Shown one piece after another: positions 1 through 6,758 of a stretch of DNA of 6,758 nt (the first letter of the stretch is position 1; the number at the start of each line of letters is the position of its first letter). Below the pieces are notes generated by a model. That model was not told the origin of the DNA. It saw only the letters and a program-made list of their open reading frames with translations, and ran no database searches. This DNA comes from Acidobacteriota bacterium (GTDB lineage: Bacteria; Acidobacteriota; Terriglobia; Terriglobales; Acidobacteriaceae): the NCBI GenBank assembly GCA_021778875.1, contig JAJYBT010000142.1, positions 1-6,758 on the forward strand, given 5' to 3'. The translations under genes and the position numbers were made by a program.

Positions 1-1263
1 GGCGTGCGCATAGCCAACGCCCTGGGACTGAAGCTGAACGTCTACCATATGAATGAAGGTCACGCGGCCCTGCTGACCCTGGCGCTGCTGGAGCAGCAAC
101 TGGGCGGCGGTCCGCTGGCAACCTATACCGAGAGCGACGTCGCCGCTGTGCGCCGTCTGTGCGTGTTCACCACGCACACGCCGGTCCCGGCCGGGCATGA
201 CCGCTTCTCGACCGAGCAGACAATCCGCATTCTGGGCGGCGACCGCACGGCGCGGCTGGAGCGGCTGGGCTGCTTCCAGGATGGCCTGCTGAACATGACG
301 CTGCTGGCCCTGCGCTTCTCACGCTACGCCAACGGCGTGGCCATGCAGCACGGCAAGGTGTCGCGCAGCATGTTCCCGGAGTTCCCCATTGACTCCATCA
401 CCAACGGCGTACACGCGCCCACCTGGGTCTCCGAGCCGATGCAGCAGATGCTGGACGCGCAGATTCCGGCGTGGCGGCGCGACAATCTTTATCTGCGCAA
501 CGCCATTGACCTGCCCGAGCAGGAGATTATCAAGGCCCATGACCGCGCCAAGGAGGCCCTGCTCACCGAGGTCGCCTCACGTACCGGCCTGGTCCTCAAT
601 CCGCGCGTGCTTACCCTGGGCTTTGCACGCCGCGCCGCCACCTACAAGCGCGCCAGCCTGCTGTTCACGGACCCCGAGAGACTGCTGAAGATTGCCACAG
701 AAGCCGGCGGACTTCAGATTCTCTACTCCGGCAAGGCACACCCGCAGGACGAGCCCGGCAAGGCCCTCATTCACAACGTGATTGAGACTGCGCATCGGCT
801 CTCCAATGACATGCTGCGCATCGTGTACCTGGAGAACTATGCATGGGACCTGGGCGCGCTGCTGACGGCGGGCGTGGATGTGTGGGTGAATACACCGCGG
901 CGGCCCTATGAGGCCTCCGGCACCAGCGGCATGAAGGCCGCGCTGAACGGCGTACCAAGCCTGTCCATTCTGGACGGCTGGTGGATCGAGGGCTGCATTG
1001 AGGGCGTCACCGGCTGGGCAATTGAAGACGGCGCCAACGATGCGGAAGAAGCCCTTTCGCTCTACAGCAAGCTGGAGACGTCCGTGGTGCCGCTCTACAA
1101 CGAGTCACCGGAGCGCTGGGCGCGGCTGATGCGGACAACGCTGGCCTTCAACGGCTCCTACTTCAACACCAACCGCATGGTGAAGCAGTACACGCGCAAC
1201 GCCTACTATCCCGTAAAGCTGCTGGAACACGCAGCTGTGGAAGAGACGGCATACGCAGGTTAG
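1..1263 (+). CDS. glgP: Alpha-glucan (glycogen/maltodextrin) phosphorylase, GT35 family, C-terminal part (5' end outside window)
   Basis: This cytoplasmic enzyme removes glucose from the non-reducing end of alpha-1,4-glucans with phosphate, giving glucose-1-phosphate (glycogen or maltodextrin breakdown). The frame is open from base 1, so the GTG at 4 is an internal valine, not a start. About 420 residues are visible; members of the family usually run to about 700-850, so the N-terminal part is missing. Visible motifs are NEGHAALL near the start, THTPVPAGHDRF (His codon at 175-177), NGVHAPTWVS, and FARRAATYKRASLL, whose Lys-Arg pair (646-651) matches the phosphate-binding KR of glycogen phosphorylases. 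EASGTSGMKAALNG follows, with the pyridoxal-phosphate lysine at 934-936, then LDGWWIEG. The THTPVPAGHD and SGTSGMKAALNG forms resemble the bacterial/archaeal alpha-glucan phosphorylase branch rather than the E. coli MalP/GlgP branch. The reading frame is intact to TAG. It converges on the efflux operon, with no evident functional link. The family is confident; substrate preference cannot be read from this fragment. Confidence 0.93.
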   Translation, partial: GVRIANALGLKLNVYHMNEGHAALLTLALLEQQLGGGPLATYTESDVAAVRRLCVFTTHTPVPAGHDRFSTEQTIRILGGDRTARLERLGCFQDGLLNMTLLALRFSRYANGVAMQHGKVSRSMFPEFPIDSITNGVHAPTWVSEPMQQMLDAQIPAWRRDNLYLRNAIDLPEQEIIKAHDRAKEALLTEVASRTGLVLNPRVLTLGFARRAATYKRASLLFTDPERLLKIATEAGGLQILYSGKAHPQDEPGKALIHNVIETAHRLSNDMLRIVYLENYAWDLGALLTAGVDVWVNTPRRPYEASGTSGMKAALNGVPSLSILDGWWIEGCIEGVTGWAIEDGANDAEEALSLYSKLETSVVPLYNESPERWARLMRTTLAFNGSYFNTNRMVKQYTRNAYYPVKLLEHAAVEETAYAG

Positions 1264-1283
1264 GTTGTTCCGCAAGGGAAACG

Positions 1284-1319
1284 ACAGAGGCGAACCGAAT
1301 GCGGTTCGCCTCTGTTTTT
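1284..1319 (+). terminator. Rho-independent terminator of the phosphorylase gene, in a convergent gap
   Basis: A perfect 13-base inverted repeat (arms 1284-1296 and 1303-1315, six-base loop GAATGC) begins 20 bases after the phosphorylase TAG and is followed by TTTT. The GC-rich stem plus T-run is a classic intrinsic terminator on the + strand. On the - strand the same hairpin lies 20 bases past the mdtC-like stop, but it is followed by CGTTTCCC, a weak T-tract. It may therefore also end or stabilise the efflux transcript, less efficiently. It is the only structure seen in the 71-base gap between the two genes. Confidence 0.85.
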
Positions 1320-1334
1320 GTCTGCGGCTGCGGC

Positions 1335-4300
1335 TCAATCGCCCTGCGCGTTCTCCAGCTCTTCCCCAATGCGATGCAGCTTCATCACGCGCCACTGCAG
1401 GCGGTCAAAGAAGAGATAGACCACCGGGGTGGTGAACAGCGTCATCATCTGGGAGACGATAAGCCCGCCCACGATGGTGATGCCCAGCGGCTTGCGCAGC
1501 TCTGAGCCGACGCCCATGCCGATCGCCAGCGGCAGGCCGCCGAACAGCGCCGCCATGGTTGTCATCATGATGGGCCGGAAGCGCAGCAGGCATGCCTGAT
1601 AGATGGCCTCGCGTGGAGGCAGGCCCTCATCGCGTTCGGCCTGCAGCGCAAAGTCGATCATCATGATCGCGTTCTTCTTCACAATGCCGATGAGCAGCAG
1701 GATGCCAATCAGCGCGATGATGCTGAGCTCCGTGCCGGTGATCAGCAGCGCCAGCATGGCGCCCACGCCGGCCGGCGGCAGCGTGGAGAGAATGGTGAGC
1801 GGATGGATCAGGCTCTCATACAGGATGCCCAGCACGATGTACACCGCCACCAGCGCGGCAAGAATGAGATACGGCTCGTTGCGCAGCGACTCCTGAAAGG
1901 CCTGCGCTGTGCCCTGGAACGTGGCGTGAACCGCGCTGGGCATGCCCATGTCGCCCTGCACCTTTTCGAGCGCCGTGACCGCCTGTCCCAGCGAAACGCC
2001 CGGCGCAAGGTTGAAGGTGAGCGTGACCGCCGGATACTGCCCCTGGTGGTTCACGGCAAGCGACGTCCGCTGCGTGGCAAAGTGCGCAATGGCCGAGAGC
2101 GGCACCATGGCTCCGCCAGCCGTTGTAATCACCGCCGGCGCAGGAGCCGCGGATGCAGTAGCCGTGCCGGCCTGCGCCAGCAGGCTGGGCGTGGAGAGCG
2201 CCGCAGCAGCCGGGGTGACTGCCGCGCCTGTTGACGTGCTCGTGAGCGTGCCCGGCGTGCCGGAGCTGGTGACGGTCGCAGTGACAAGGTTGCCCGCCGC
2301 CGTGGGAAACGACGCAATGGCGCCGGTGGGCAGGGCAGGCGCAACCGGGCCCGGCGCCGAGGTCGTGCTGGCTGCAGCCGCAGCGGTGGCGGTTGCGCCG
2401 GTGTTGGGCACCGCGGCCGCCGCGCCCGTGCTGGAACCGGCTTTGACGTAGATCCCGTTCAACGAGTCGGGGCTCAGCTGATATTTGGGATCGACCTCCA
2501 TGACCACGAAGTACTGGTTGAGCCCGGTGTACATGGTGGAGGCGTGGCGCTGGCCAAATGCATCGTAGAGCACCTGATCAATGGCCGCGGCGGAGATGCC
2601 CAGCCGCGAGGCCGTGTCGCGATCGATAACCAGGTTCTCTGCCAGCCCCTGGTCCTGCTGGTCGGTGGAGGCATCGCGCAGCTCCGGCATGGTGCGCATG
2701 CGGGCTAGCAGGCGCGGAGCCCAGGTGTTCAGCTCGTCGAGATTCTCGTCTGAGAGCGTGTACTGGTACTGCGCGTCCGAGCCGCGACCGCCGATCTGAA
2801 ACTCCTGCTGCACCTGCAGGAACAGCGCTGCGCCGGGAACGCTGGTCAGTTTGCTGCGCAGGCGATTGACCACCATGTCCGAGGTGACGCCTTTGCGTTC
2901 GCTGGGCGGCTTCAGGTTGATGAACATGCGGCCTACGTTGTTGCCGCCGCCACCGGGGCCGCCGCCACCGGCAAAGGCAACCATGGTGCCCACGGCAGGA
3001 TCGTCCAGCACCATCTGCGCCAGCGTATGCTGCTTGACGCGCATGGCATCAAAGCTGATGTCCTGCGCGGCGCGGGTCACGCCGCCCAGGCGTCCGGTGT
3101 CCTGCTGCGGAAAGAAGCCCTTGGGCACAATAACGAACAGGTATCCGTTGAGCAGCACGGTACCGAAGACAATGCCCAGCATGAGCCACTGGTGACGCAG
3201 CACCCAGCGCAGTCCGGCGTTGTACTCGTAGTGCATCCACTGGAAGGCGCGCTCGCTGATGCGATAGATGCGGCCATATCGGCTCTCGTCGCGCGACTTC
3301 AGAAACTTGGCGCAGAGCATGGGTGTGGTGGTGAGGGACACCAGCAGCGAAACCGCAATGGCCACTGAGAGCGTGACGGCGAACTCGCGGAAGAGCTTGC
3401 CCACAATGCCGCCCATCAGCAGGATGGGAATGAAGACGGCGATGAGCGAAGTGCTCATGGAGACGACCGTGAAGCCGATCTCGCGCGATCCCTTCATGGC
3501 CGCTTCAAAGGGCCGCATGCCGATCTCAAGATAGCGCGTGATGTTCTCAATCACGACGATGGCGTCGTCCACCACAAATCCGGTCGAGATGGTCAGCGCC
3601 ATCAGCGACAGGTTGTCGATGGTGTAGCCCAGCAGGTACATCACGCCAAACGTGCCCACCAGCGAGAGCGGCACCGCGACGGAAGGAATGATGGTGGCCC
3701 AGATCTCGCGCAGGAACAGGAAGACCACCAGCACCACGAGCATGACGCTGATCATCAGCGAGATCTCCACGTCGCGCACGCTGGAGCGGATGGTGGTAGT
3801 GCGGTCTGCCACCACGTCAAGATGGATGGTGGGCGGTATCTCTGCCCGCAGGCGCGGCAGCTCGCGCAGCACGCTGTCCACGGTTTCAATCACGTTCGCG
3901 CCCGGCATCTTGAAGATGATGAGCATCACCGCGGTCTTCAGCTTGGAGGGAGGGCCGTGCGAAGGGTTGATGCCGACCACGCCGCCGGTATGGATGTCGG
4001 CCACGCTGTCCACCACCGTGCCGAGATCGGAAACGCGGACCGGAGCGCCGGTCTGGTAGTTATACCCGACGATGATGGACTTGTAGTCATCCGCTTTGAA
4101 GATCTGATCGTTGGCCCCGATGGCCCAGCGCGTGCCGGGGTCCTGAAAATTCCCCTTGGGCCGATTGGCGTTGGCGTTGGCCAGCGCAGTGCGCACCGCC
4201 TCAAGCCCGATGCCGTTGTTGGCCAGCTGCAGCGGATTCAGTTCCACGCGAACCGCCGGCTGCGAGGTTCCGCCGACAAAGACCTGGCCCACGCCCTGAA

Positions 4301-4805
4301 TCTGCGAAACCTTCTGCGCCAGGATGGAGTCGGCCATGTCATAGATCTCCGGCTTGGGCACAATGTCGGAGGTCAGCGTGAGGATGAGGATCGGCGCATC
4401 GGCGGGATTGGCCTTGCGATAGCCGGGATTCTGCGGCAGGTAGGCCGGCAACTGGCTGCGCGCCGCATTGATGGAGGCCTGCACGTCGCGCGCGGCGTTG
4501 TCGATGTTGCGGCTCAGGTCAAACTGAAGCACCACGGAGGCGGACCCCAGGCTGCTCGTCGAGGTCATCTGGTTCACGCCCGCGATGCGGCCAAACTGGC
4601 GCTCCAGCGGCGTGGCCACGGCCGAGGCCATCGTCTCCGGACTGGCGCCTGGCAGCCCCGCGCTCACCCCGATTACCGGGAAGTCCACATCCGGCAGCGA
4701 GGCAACCGGCAGCACGGAGTACGCCACCGATCCGGCCAGCAGCAGTGCCAGGCTGAGCAGCGTGGTGGCTACCGGGCGGCGAATGAAAGGTGCAGACAGA
4801 TGCAT
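1335..4805 (-). CDS. mdtC: RND multidrug efflux permease, MdtC-like subunit, with a large Ala/Thr-rich periplasmic insertion
   Basis: This is an inner-membrane proton/substrate antiporter of the HAE-1 RND family. The ATG at 4803-4805 gives an N-terminus that aligns with MdtC (FIRRPVATTLLS, then TM1 at about residues 12-32, then VDFPVIGVSAGLPGASPETM). TM2-TM6 lie at about 347-500, with the TM4 proton-relay pair Asp413-Asp414. TM7 is near 540-560 and TM8-TM12 lie at about 980-1130. Lys1044 in TM10 ([11 protein letters not shown]) and Arg1075/Thr1082 in TM11 match AcrB K940, R971 and T978, so the proton relay looks functional. Phrases such as PVASLPDVDFP, RKANPADAPI and AVNHQGQYPAVT are MdtC-like. 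Length is 1156 residues against about 1025-1050 usual; the excess is almost entirely residues 789-899. A glycine-rich loop (613-621) and a roughly 10-residue extra loop near 278-289 are further oddities. It follows the mdtB-like gene after 12 bases and is last in the operon. Family assignment is secure; MdtC rather than another HAE-1 class rests on sequence resemblance and gene order; drug specificity is unknown. Confidence 0.93.
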   Translation of the reverse strand: MHLSAPFIRRPVATTLLSLALLLAGSVAYSVLPVASLPDVDFPVIGVSAGLPGASPETMASAVATPLERQFGRIAGVNQMTSTSSLGSASVVLQFDLSRNIDNAARDVQASINAARSQLPAYLPQNPGYRKANPADAPILILTLTSDIVPKPEIYDMADSILAQKVSQIQGVGQVFVGGTSQPAVRVELNPLQLANNGIGLEAVRTALANANANRPKGNFQDPGTRWAIGANDQIFKADDYKSIIVGYNYQTGAPVRVSDLGTVVDSVADIHTGGVVGINPSHGPPSKLKTAVMLIIFKMPGANVIETVDSVLRELPRLRAEIPPTIHLDVVADRTTTIRSSVRDVEISLMISVMLVVLVVFLFLREIWATIIPSVAVPLSLVGTFGVMYLLGYTIDNLSLMALTISTGFVVDDAIVVIENITRYLEIGMRPFEAAMKGSREIGFTVVSMSTSLIAVFIPILLMGGIVGKLFREFAVTLSVAIAVSLLVSLTTTPMLCAKFLKSRDESRYGRIYRISERAFQWMHYEYNAGLRWVLRHQWLMLGIVFGTVLLNGYLFVIVPKGFFPQQDTGRLGGVTRAAQDISFDAMRVKQHTLAQMVLDDPAVGTMVAFAGGGGPGGGGNNVGRMFINLKPPSERKGVTSDMVVNRLRSKLTSVPGAALFLQVQQEFQIGGRGSDAQYQYTLSDENLDELNTWAPRLLARMRTMPELRDASTDQQDQGLAENLVIDRDTASRLGISAAAIDQVLYDAFGQRHASTMYTGLNQYFVVMEVDPKYQLSPDSLNGIYVKAGSSTGAAAAVPNTGATATAAAAASTTSAPGPVAPALPTGAIASFPTAAGNLVTATVTSSGTPGTLTSTSTGAAVTPAAAALSTPSLLAQAGTATASAAPAPAVITTAGGAMVPLSAIAHFATQRTSLAVNHQGQYPAVTLTFNLAPGVSLGQAVTALEKVQGDMGMPSAVHATFQGTAQAFQESLRNEPYLILAALVAVYIVLGILYESLIHPLTILSTLPPAGVGAMLALLITGTELSIIALIGILLLIGIVKKNAIMMIDFALQAERDEGLPPREAIYQACLLRFRPIMMTTMAALFGGLPLAIGMGVGSELRKPLGITIVGGLIVSQMMTLFTTPVVYLFFDRLQWRVMKLHRIGEELENAQGD
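2109..2441 (-). other. Low-complexity insertion inside the MdtC-like permease (residues 789-899)
   Basis: The protein reads LNGIYVK up to Lys788 and resumes with MVPLSAIAHF at Met900. The 111 residues between contain, by hand count, 36 Ala and 22 Thr. The rest are Gly, Ser, Pro, Val and Leu plus single or few Ile, Asn, Gln and Phe. There is no Asp, Glu, Lys, Arg, His, Cys, Trp, Tyr or Met. In the adjacent MdtB-like paralogue the equivalent place is [16 protein letters not shown] (bases about 5581-5620), only six residues between Lys and Val. The insertion therefore sits in a turn of the periplasmic C-terminal porter/docking region, near the edge of the DC subdomain by AcrB analogy. Synonymous Ala, Thr and Ser codons are mixed and the frame is preserved, so this is not a pure recent triplet expansion. 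It is probably a flexible or glycosylatable loop; its function is unknown. Confidence 0.85.
2943..2969 (-). other. Glycine-rich tract at the predicted switch (gate) loop of the MdtC-like permease
   Basis: Residues 613-621 read GGGGPGGGG, between VAFA and NNVGRMFINLKP. Aligned with AcrB, this is the switch loop around residues 613-623 that separates the proximal and distal drug pockets and carries Phe615 and Phe617. Here the loop has no aromatic residue and is a few residues longer. The MdtB-like paralogue has an ordinary loop instead ([16 protein letters not shown]). Confidence 0.7.
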
Positions 4806-4814
4806 CGCGCTTCG

Positions 4815-4819
4815 CCCTC
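4815..4819 (-). promoter_or_regulatory. Shine-Dalgarno of the mdtC-like gene, overlapping the mdtB-like stop codon
   Basis: On the - strand the mdtB-like TGA (4820-4818) runs straight into GG to give TGAGGG. GAGGG lies nine bases before the ATG at 4805. The gap between stop and start is only 12 bases, so no separate promoter fits. Ribosomes ending on the first gene would be placed at the second gene's site, which suggests coupled translation of the two subunits. Confidence 0.7.
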
Positions 4820-6758
4820 AATCCGCCGAAACAGGCTGTTCGTGCAGCTGCGCCTGGCCTGTGCCCAGATGCAGGCGCCGCGCCAGCTTGTCAAAGTAGA
4901 GGTACACCACGGGTGTTGTGTACAGGGTGAGCAGTTGCGAAAAGATGAGTCCGCCCACGATGGTGATGCCCAGCGGCCGGCGCAGCTCCGCGCCCACGCC
5001 GCCGCCCAGCGCCAGCGGCAGACCGCCCAGCATGGCGGCCATGGTGGTCATCAGAATGGGCCGGAAGCGCAGCAGGCAGGCCTGGAAGATGGCCTCCTCC
5101 GCGGGCTTGTTCTGGTTGCGTTCAGCATCCAGCGCAAAGTCGATCATCATGATGGCGTTTTTCTGCACAATGCCGATGAGCAGAATGATGCCGATCAGCG
5201 CAATCACGCTGAATTCGGAGTGCGTAATCATCAGTGCGAGCAGCGCGCCCACGCCCGCCGAAGGCAGCGTGGAGATGATGGTGATGGGGTGAATGTAGCT
5301 CTCATACAGCACGCCCAGCACGATGTACACCGTGATCAGCGCGGCCAGAATCAGCAGCGGCTCATTGGCAAGCGAGGTTTGAAAGGCCGCCGCCGTACCC
5401 TGAAAACTTGAGTTGATGCTGGCCGGCAGCTGAATGCGGTCTTCCACGCGATGCACGGCCGCCACCGCGTCTCCCAGCGCCTTGCCCTGCGCCAGGTTAA
5501 AGCTGACGACCGTGGAAGGGAACTGGCCCTGATGGCCAATGGCGAGTTGCGCGCGCGTCTGCTCCCAGTGGGCCAGCATGCTCAGCGGCACCTGCGTGCC
5601 GTTGGCCGACTTCACATAGAGGCTGTTGAGCGTGGTCGGGTCGGTCTGGAAGTTGGGATTCACTTCCATCACAACGTGGTACTGGTTGAGCTGCGTGAAG
5701 ATGGTGGAGACCTGCCGCTGGCCGAAGGCGTCGTAGAGCGTGTTGTCCACGTCGGCCATGGCCACGCCAAGCCTGGCCGCGGTGTCGCGGTCGATAACCA
5801 GTTCCGCGCCCAGTCCCTGGTCCTGCAGGTCGCTGGCCACGTCGGTTACATCCTTCTCCTTGCCCAGTTCCGCCACCATCATGCGGGTATATTTGGCCAG
5901 CTCTGCCTGGTTCGGATCCTCCAGCGAGTACTGGAACTGCGTGCGGCTCACGCGGTCCTCAACGGTCAGGTCCTGCAGTGGCTGCAGAAAGAGCTGGATC
6001 CCCTGCACCTGCTGCAGTCGCGGCTGCAGACGGCGAATCACATCGCTGGCCGAGATGTTGCGCTCCTCCAGCGGCTTGAGCGTGATCTGGATGCGCCCAG
6101 AGTTGAGCGTGGTGTTGGTGCCGTCCACGCCGATGAACGAGGACACATTGTCCACGGCGGGGTCCTGCAGCACCACGTCCACCAGGCGCTGCTGGCGCTG
6201 GGCCATGCTGGCAAAGCTCACCGTCTGCGGAGCCTCGCTGATGCCCAGAATCACGCCGGTATCCTGCACCGGGAAGAAGCCCTTGGGCACCACGATGAAA
6301 AGAACAATCGTCCCCACCAGCGTGGAGATGGTGACCAGCAGCGTGATGAAGCGGTGGCGAAGCACCACCTCCAGCGTGCGGCCATACCACGCGATGACGG
6401 AGTTGAAGATATTCTCAGACCAGTGATAGAAGCGTGACTGCTGCGCATGCGACTTGTCCTTGAGAATGCGCGAGCACATCATGGGCGTGAGCGTTAGCGA
6501 CACTACTGCAGAAACCAGGATGGTAACCGCCAGCGTGATGGCGAACTCGCGAAACAGGCGGCCGACCACGTCACTCATAAACAGCAGCGGGATGAGCACC
6601 GCGATGAGCGAGACGGTGAGCGACATGATCGTGAATCCGATCTGCTCGCTGCCCTTGAGTGCGGCGCGCATCGGGCTTTCGCCTTCCTCAATGTAGCGCG
6701 AGATGTTCTCGATCATGACGATGGCATCATCCACCACAAAGCCGGTGGAGATGGTGAG
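4818..6758 (-). CDS. mdtB: RND multidrug efflux permease, MdtB-like subunit, C-terminal part (5' end outside window)
   Basis: This is the partner inner-membrane RND antiporter. The frame is open to the window edge and enters within TM4 at [18 protein letters not shown], so the TM4 aspartate pair (6726-6731) is visible and about 400 N-terminal residues are missing. The 646 visible residues cover TM4-TM6, TM7 ([21 protein letters not shown]), the second periplasmic porter half and TM8-TM12. The TM10 relay lysine is at 5160-5162 ([13 protein letters not shown]), and the TM11 segment [12 protein letters not shown] is present. Stretches such as [44 protein letters not shown] and [19 protein letters not shown] closely recall E. 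coli MdtB, which supports MdtB identity over MdtC. It lies first of the two permease genes, matching mdtB-mdtC order; in E. coli these subunits form a mixed trimer. It has normal loop lengths and no insertion like that in its neighbour. Ends at TGA with an unremarkable hydrophilic tail. Confidence 0.92.
   Translation of the reverse strand, partial: LTISTGFVVDDAIVMIENISRYIEEGESPMRAALKGSEQIGFTIMSLTVSLIAVLIPLLFMSDVVGRLFREFAITLAVTILVSAVVSLTLTPMMCSRILKDKSHAQQSRFYHWSENIFNSVIAWYGRTLEVVLRHRFITLLVTISTLVGTIVLFIVVPKGFFPVQDTGVILGISEAPQTVSFASMAQRQQRLVDVVLQDPAVDNVSSFIGVDGTNTTLNSGRIQITLKPLEERNISASDVIRRLQPRLQQVQGIQLFLQPLQDLTVEDRVSRTQFQYSLEDPNQAELAKYTRMMVAELGKEKDVTDVASDLQDQGLGAELVIDRDTAARLGVAMADVDNTLYDAFGQRQVSTIFTQLNQYHVVMEVNPNFQTDPTTLNSLYVKSANGTQVPLSMLAHWEQTRAQLAIGHQGQFPSTVVSFNLAQGKALGDAVAAVHRVEDRIQLPASINSSFQGTAAAFQTSLANEPLLILAALITVYIVLGVLYESYIHPITIISTLPSAGVGALLALMITHSEFSVIALIGIILLIGIVQKNAIMMIDFALDAERNQNKPAEEAIFQACLLRFRPILMTTMAAMLGGLPLALGGGVGAELRRPLGITIVGGLIFSQLLTLYTTPVVYLYFDKLARRLHLGTGQAQLHEQPVSAD

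Noticed and set aside
4..6. GTG at 4 as the start of the phosphorylase gene
   Set aside because: The frame is open upstream to base 1, and the protein would begin in the middle of the conserved phosphorylase fold without its N-terminal region; the gene continues beyond the window.
1465..1491. A 27-base perfect direct repeat of 4951-4977, with further identical tracts such as 1570-1592 and 5056-5078
   Set aside because: These are the same conserved C-terminal codons (TM11-TM12 region) in the two paralogous permeases. They reflect shared ancestry or constraint and not a mobile or regulatory repeat, though they could support recombination between the genes.
2109..2441. The insertion as a transposon remnant, intein or frameshifted segment
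   Set aside because: No terminal inverted repeats, target duplication, intein splice residues (Cys/Ser start with His-Asn end) or change of frame are seen; it is a continuous low-complexity coding stretch.
1942..2451. A 169-codon + strand frame opposite the Ala/Thr-rich insertion, giving an Ala/Val-rich protein
   Set aside because: The composition simply mirrors GC-rich Ala/Gly/Thr codons read in reverse; the - strand frame is continuous with conserved RND sequence on both sides, so it is the real one.
3822..5411. A 529-codon open frame on the + strand antisense to both permease genes
   Set aside because: Its protein is rich in Arg, His, Gln and Gly with no recognisable fold. It spans the junction of two well-conserved RND genes on the other strand and is the expected stop-poor shadow of GC-rich coding DNA.
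5451..6437. A 328-codon + strand open frame antisense to the mdtB-like gene
   Set aside because: Same reasoning: Arg/His/Leu-rich shadow with no domain, fully inside a conserved gene on the opposite strand.

Overview
The window holds three protein genes in a convergent layout, two of them cut by the window edges. The DNA is GC-rich (roughly 60% by eye) with compact, Gram-negative style gene packing. A tripartite-type RND efflux operon implies an organism with an outer membrane. The form of the glucan phosphorylase and the base composition would fit an Acidobacteriota (Terriglobia-like) genome, but a proteobacterium is not excluded. This placement is an inference from the proteins, and no marker gene is present.

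Region 1-1263 (+) is the C-terminal part of an alpha-glucan (glycogen/maltodextrin-type) phosphorylase of family GT35, including the pyridoxal-phosphate lysine motif. It ends at a TAG and is followed by a strong hairpin with a short T-run (1284-1319), which closes its transcript. The 71-base gap 1264-1334 holds only this hairpin.

Region 1335-6758 (-) is the end of an efflux operon encoding two paralogous RND inner-membrane permeases in the order mdtB-like then mdtC-like, as in the mdtABC / muxABC operons. The mdtB-like gene enters the window at its TM4 aspartate pair and is otherwise complete to its stop. The mdtC-like gene is complete, 1156 residues, and starts 12 bases after the mdtB-like stop, with a Shine-Dalgarno that overlaps that stop. 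By analogy with E. coli MdtB/MdtC the two products probably form a heterotrimeric proton/drug antiporter working with a periplasmic adaptor and an outer-membrane channel. Neither partner is in view; an adaptor gene would be expected upstream, beyond base 6758.

The most unusual feature is in the mdtC-like gene. A 111-residue Ala/Thr/Gly/Ser/Pro-rich segment with no charged residue (residues 789-899, bases 2109-2441) interrupts a short periplasmic beta-hairpin that is only about 6 residues long in the neighbouring paralogue. The same protein also has an all-glycine/proline tract where AcrB has its substrate-gating switch loop. No mobile element, CRISPR array, RNA gene or wholly new system is visible.
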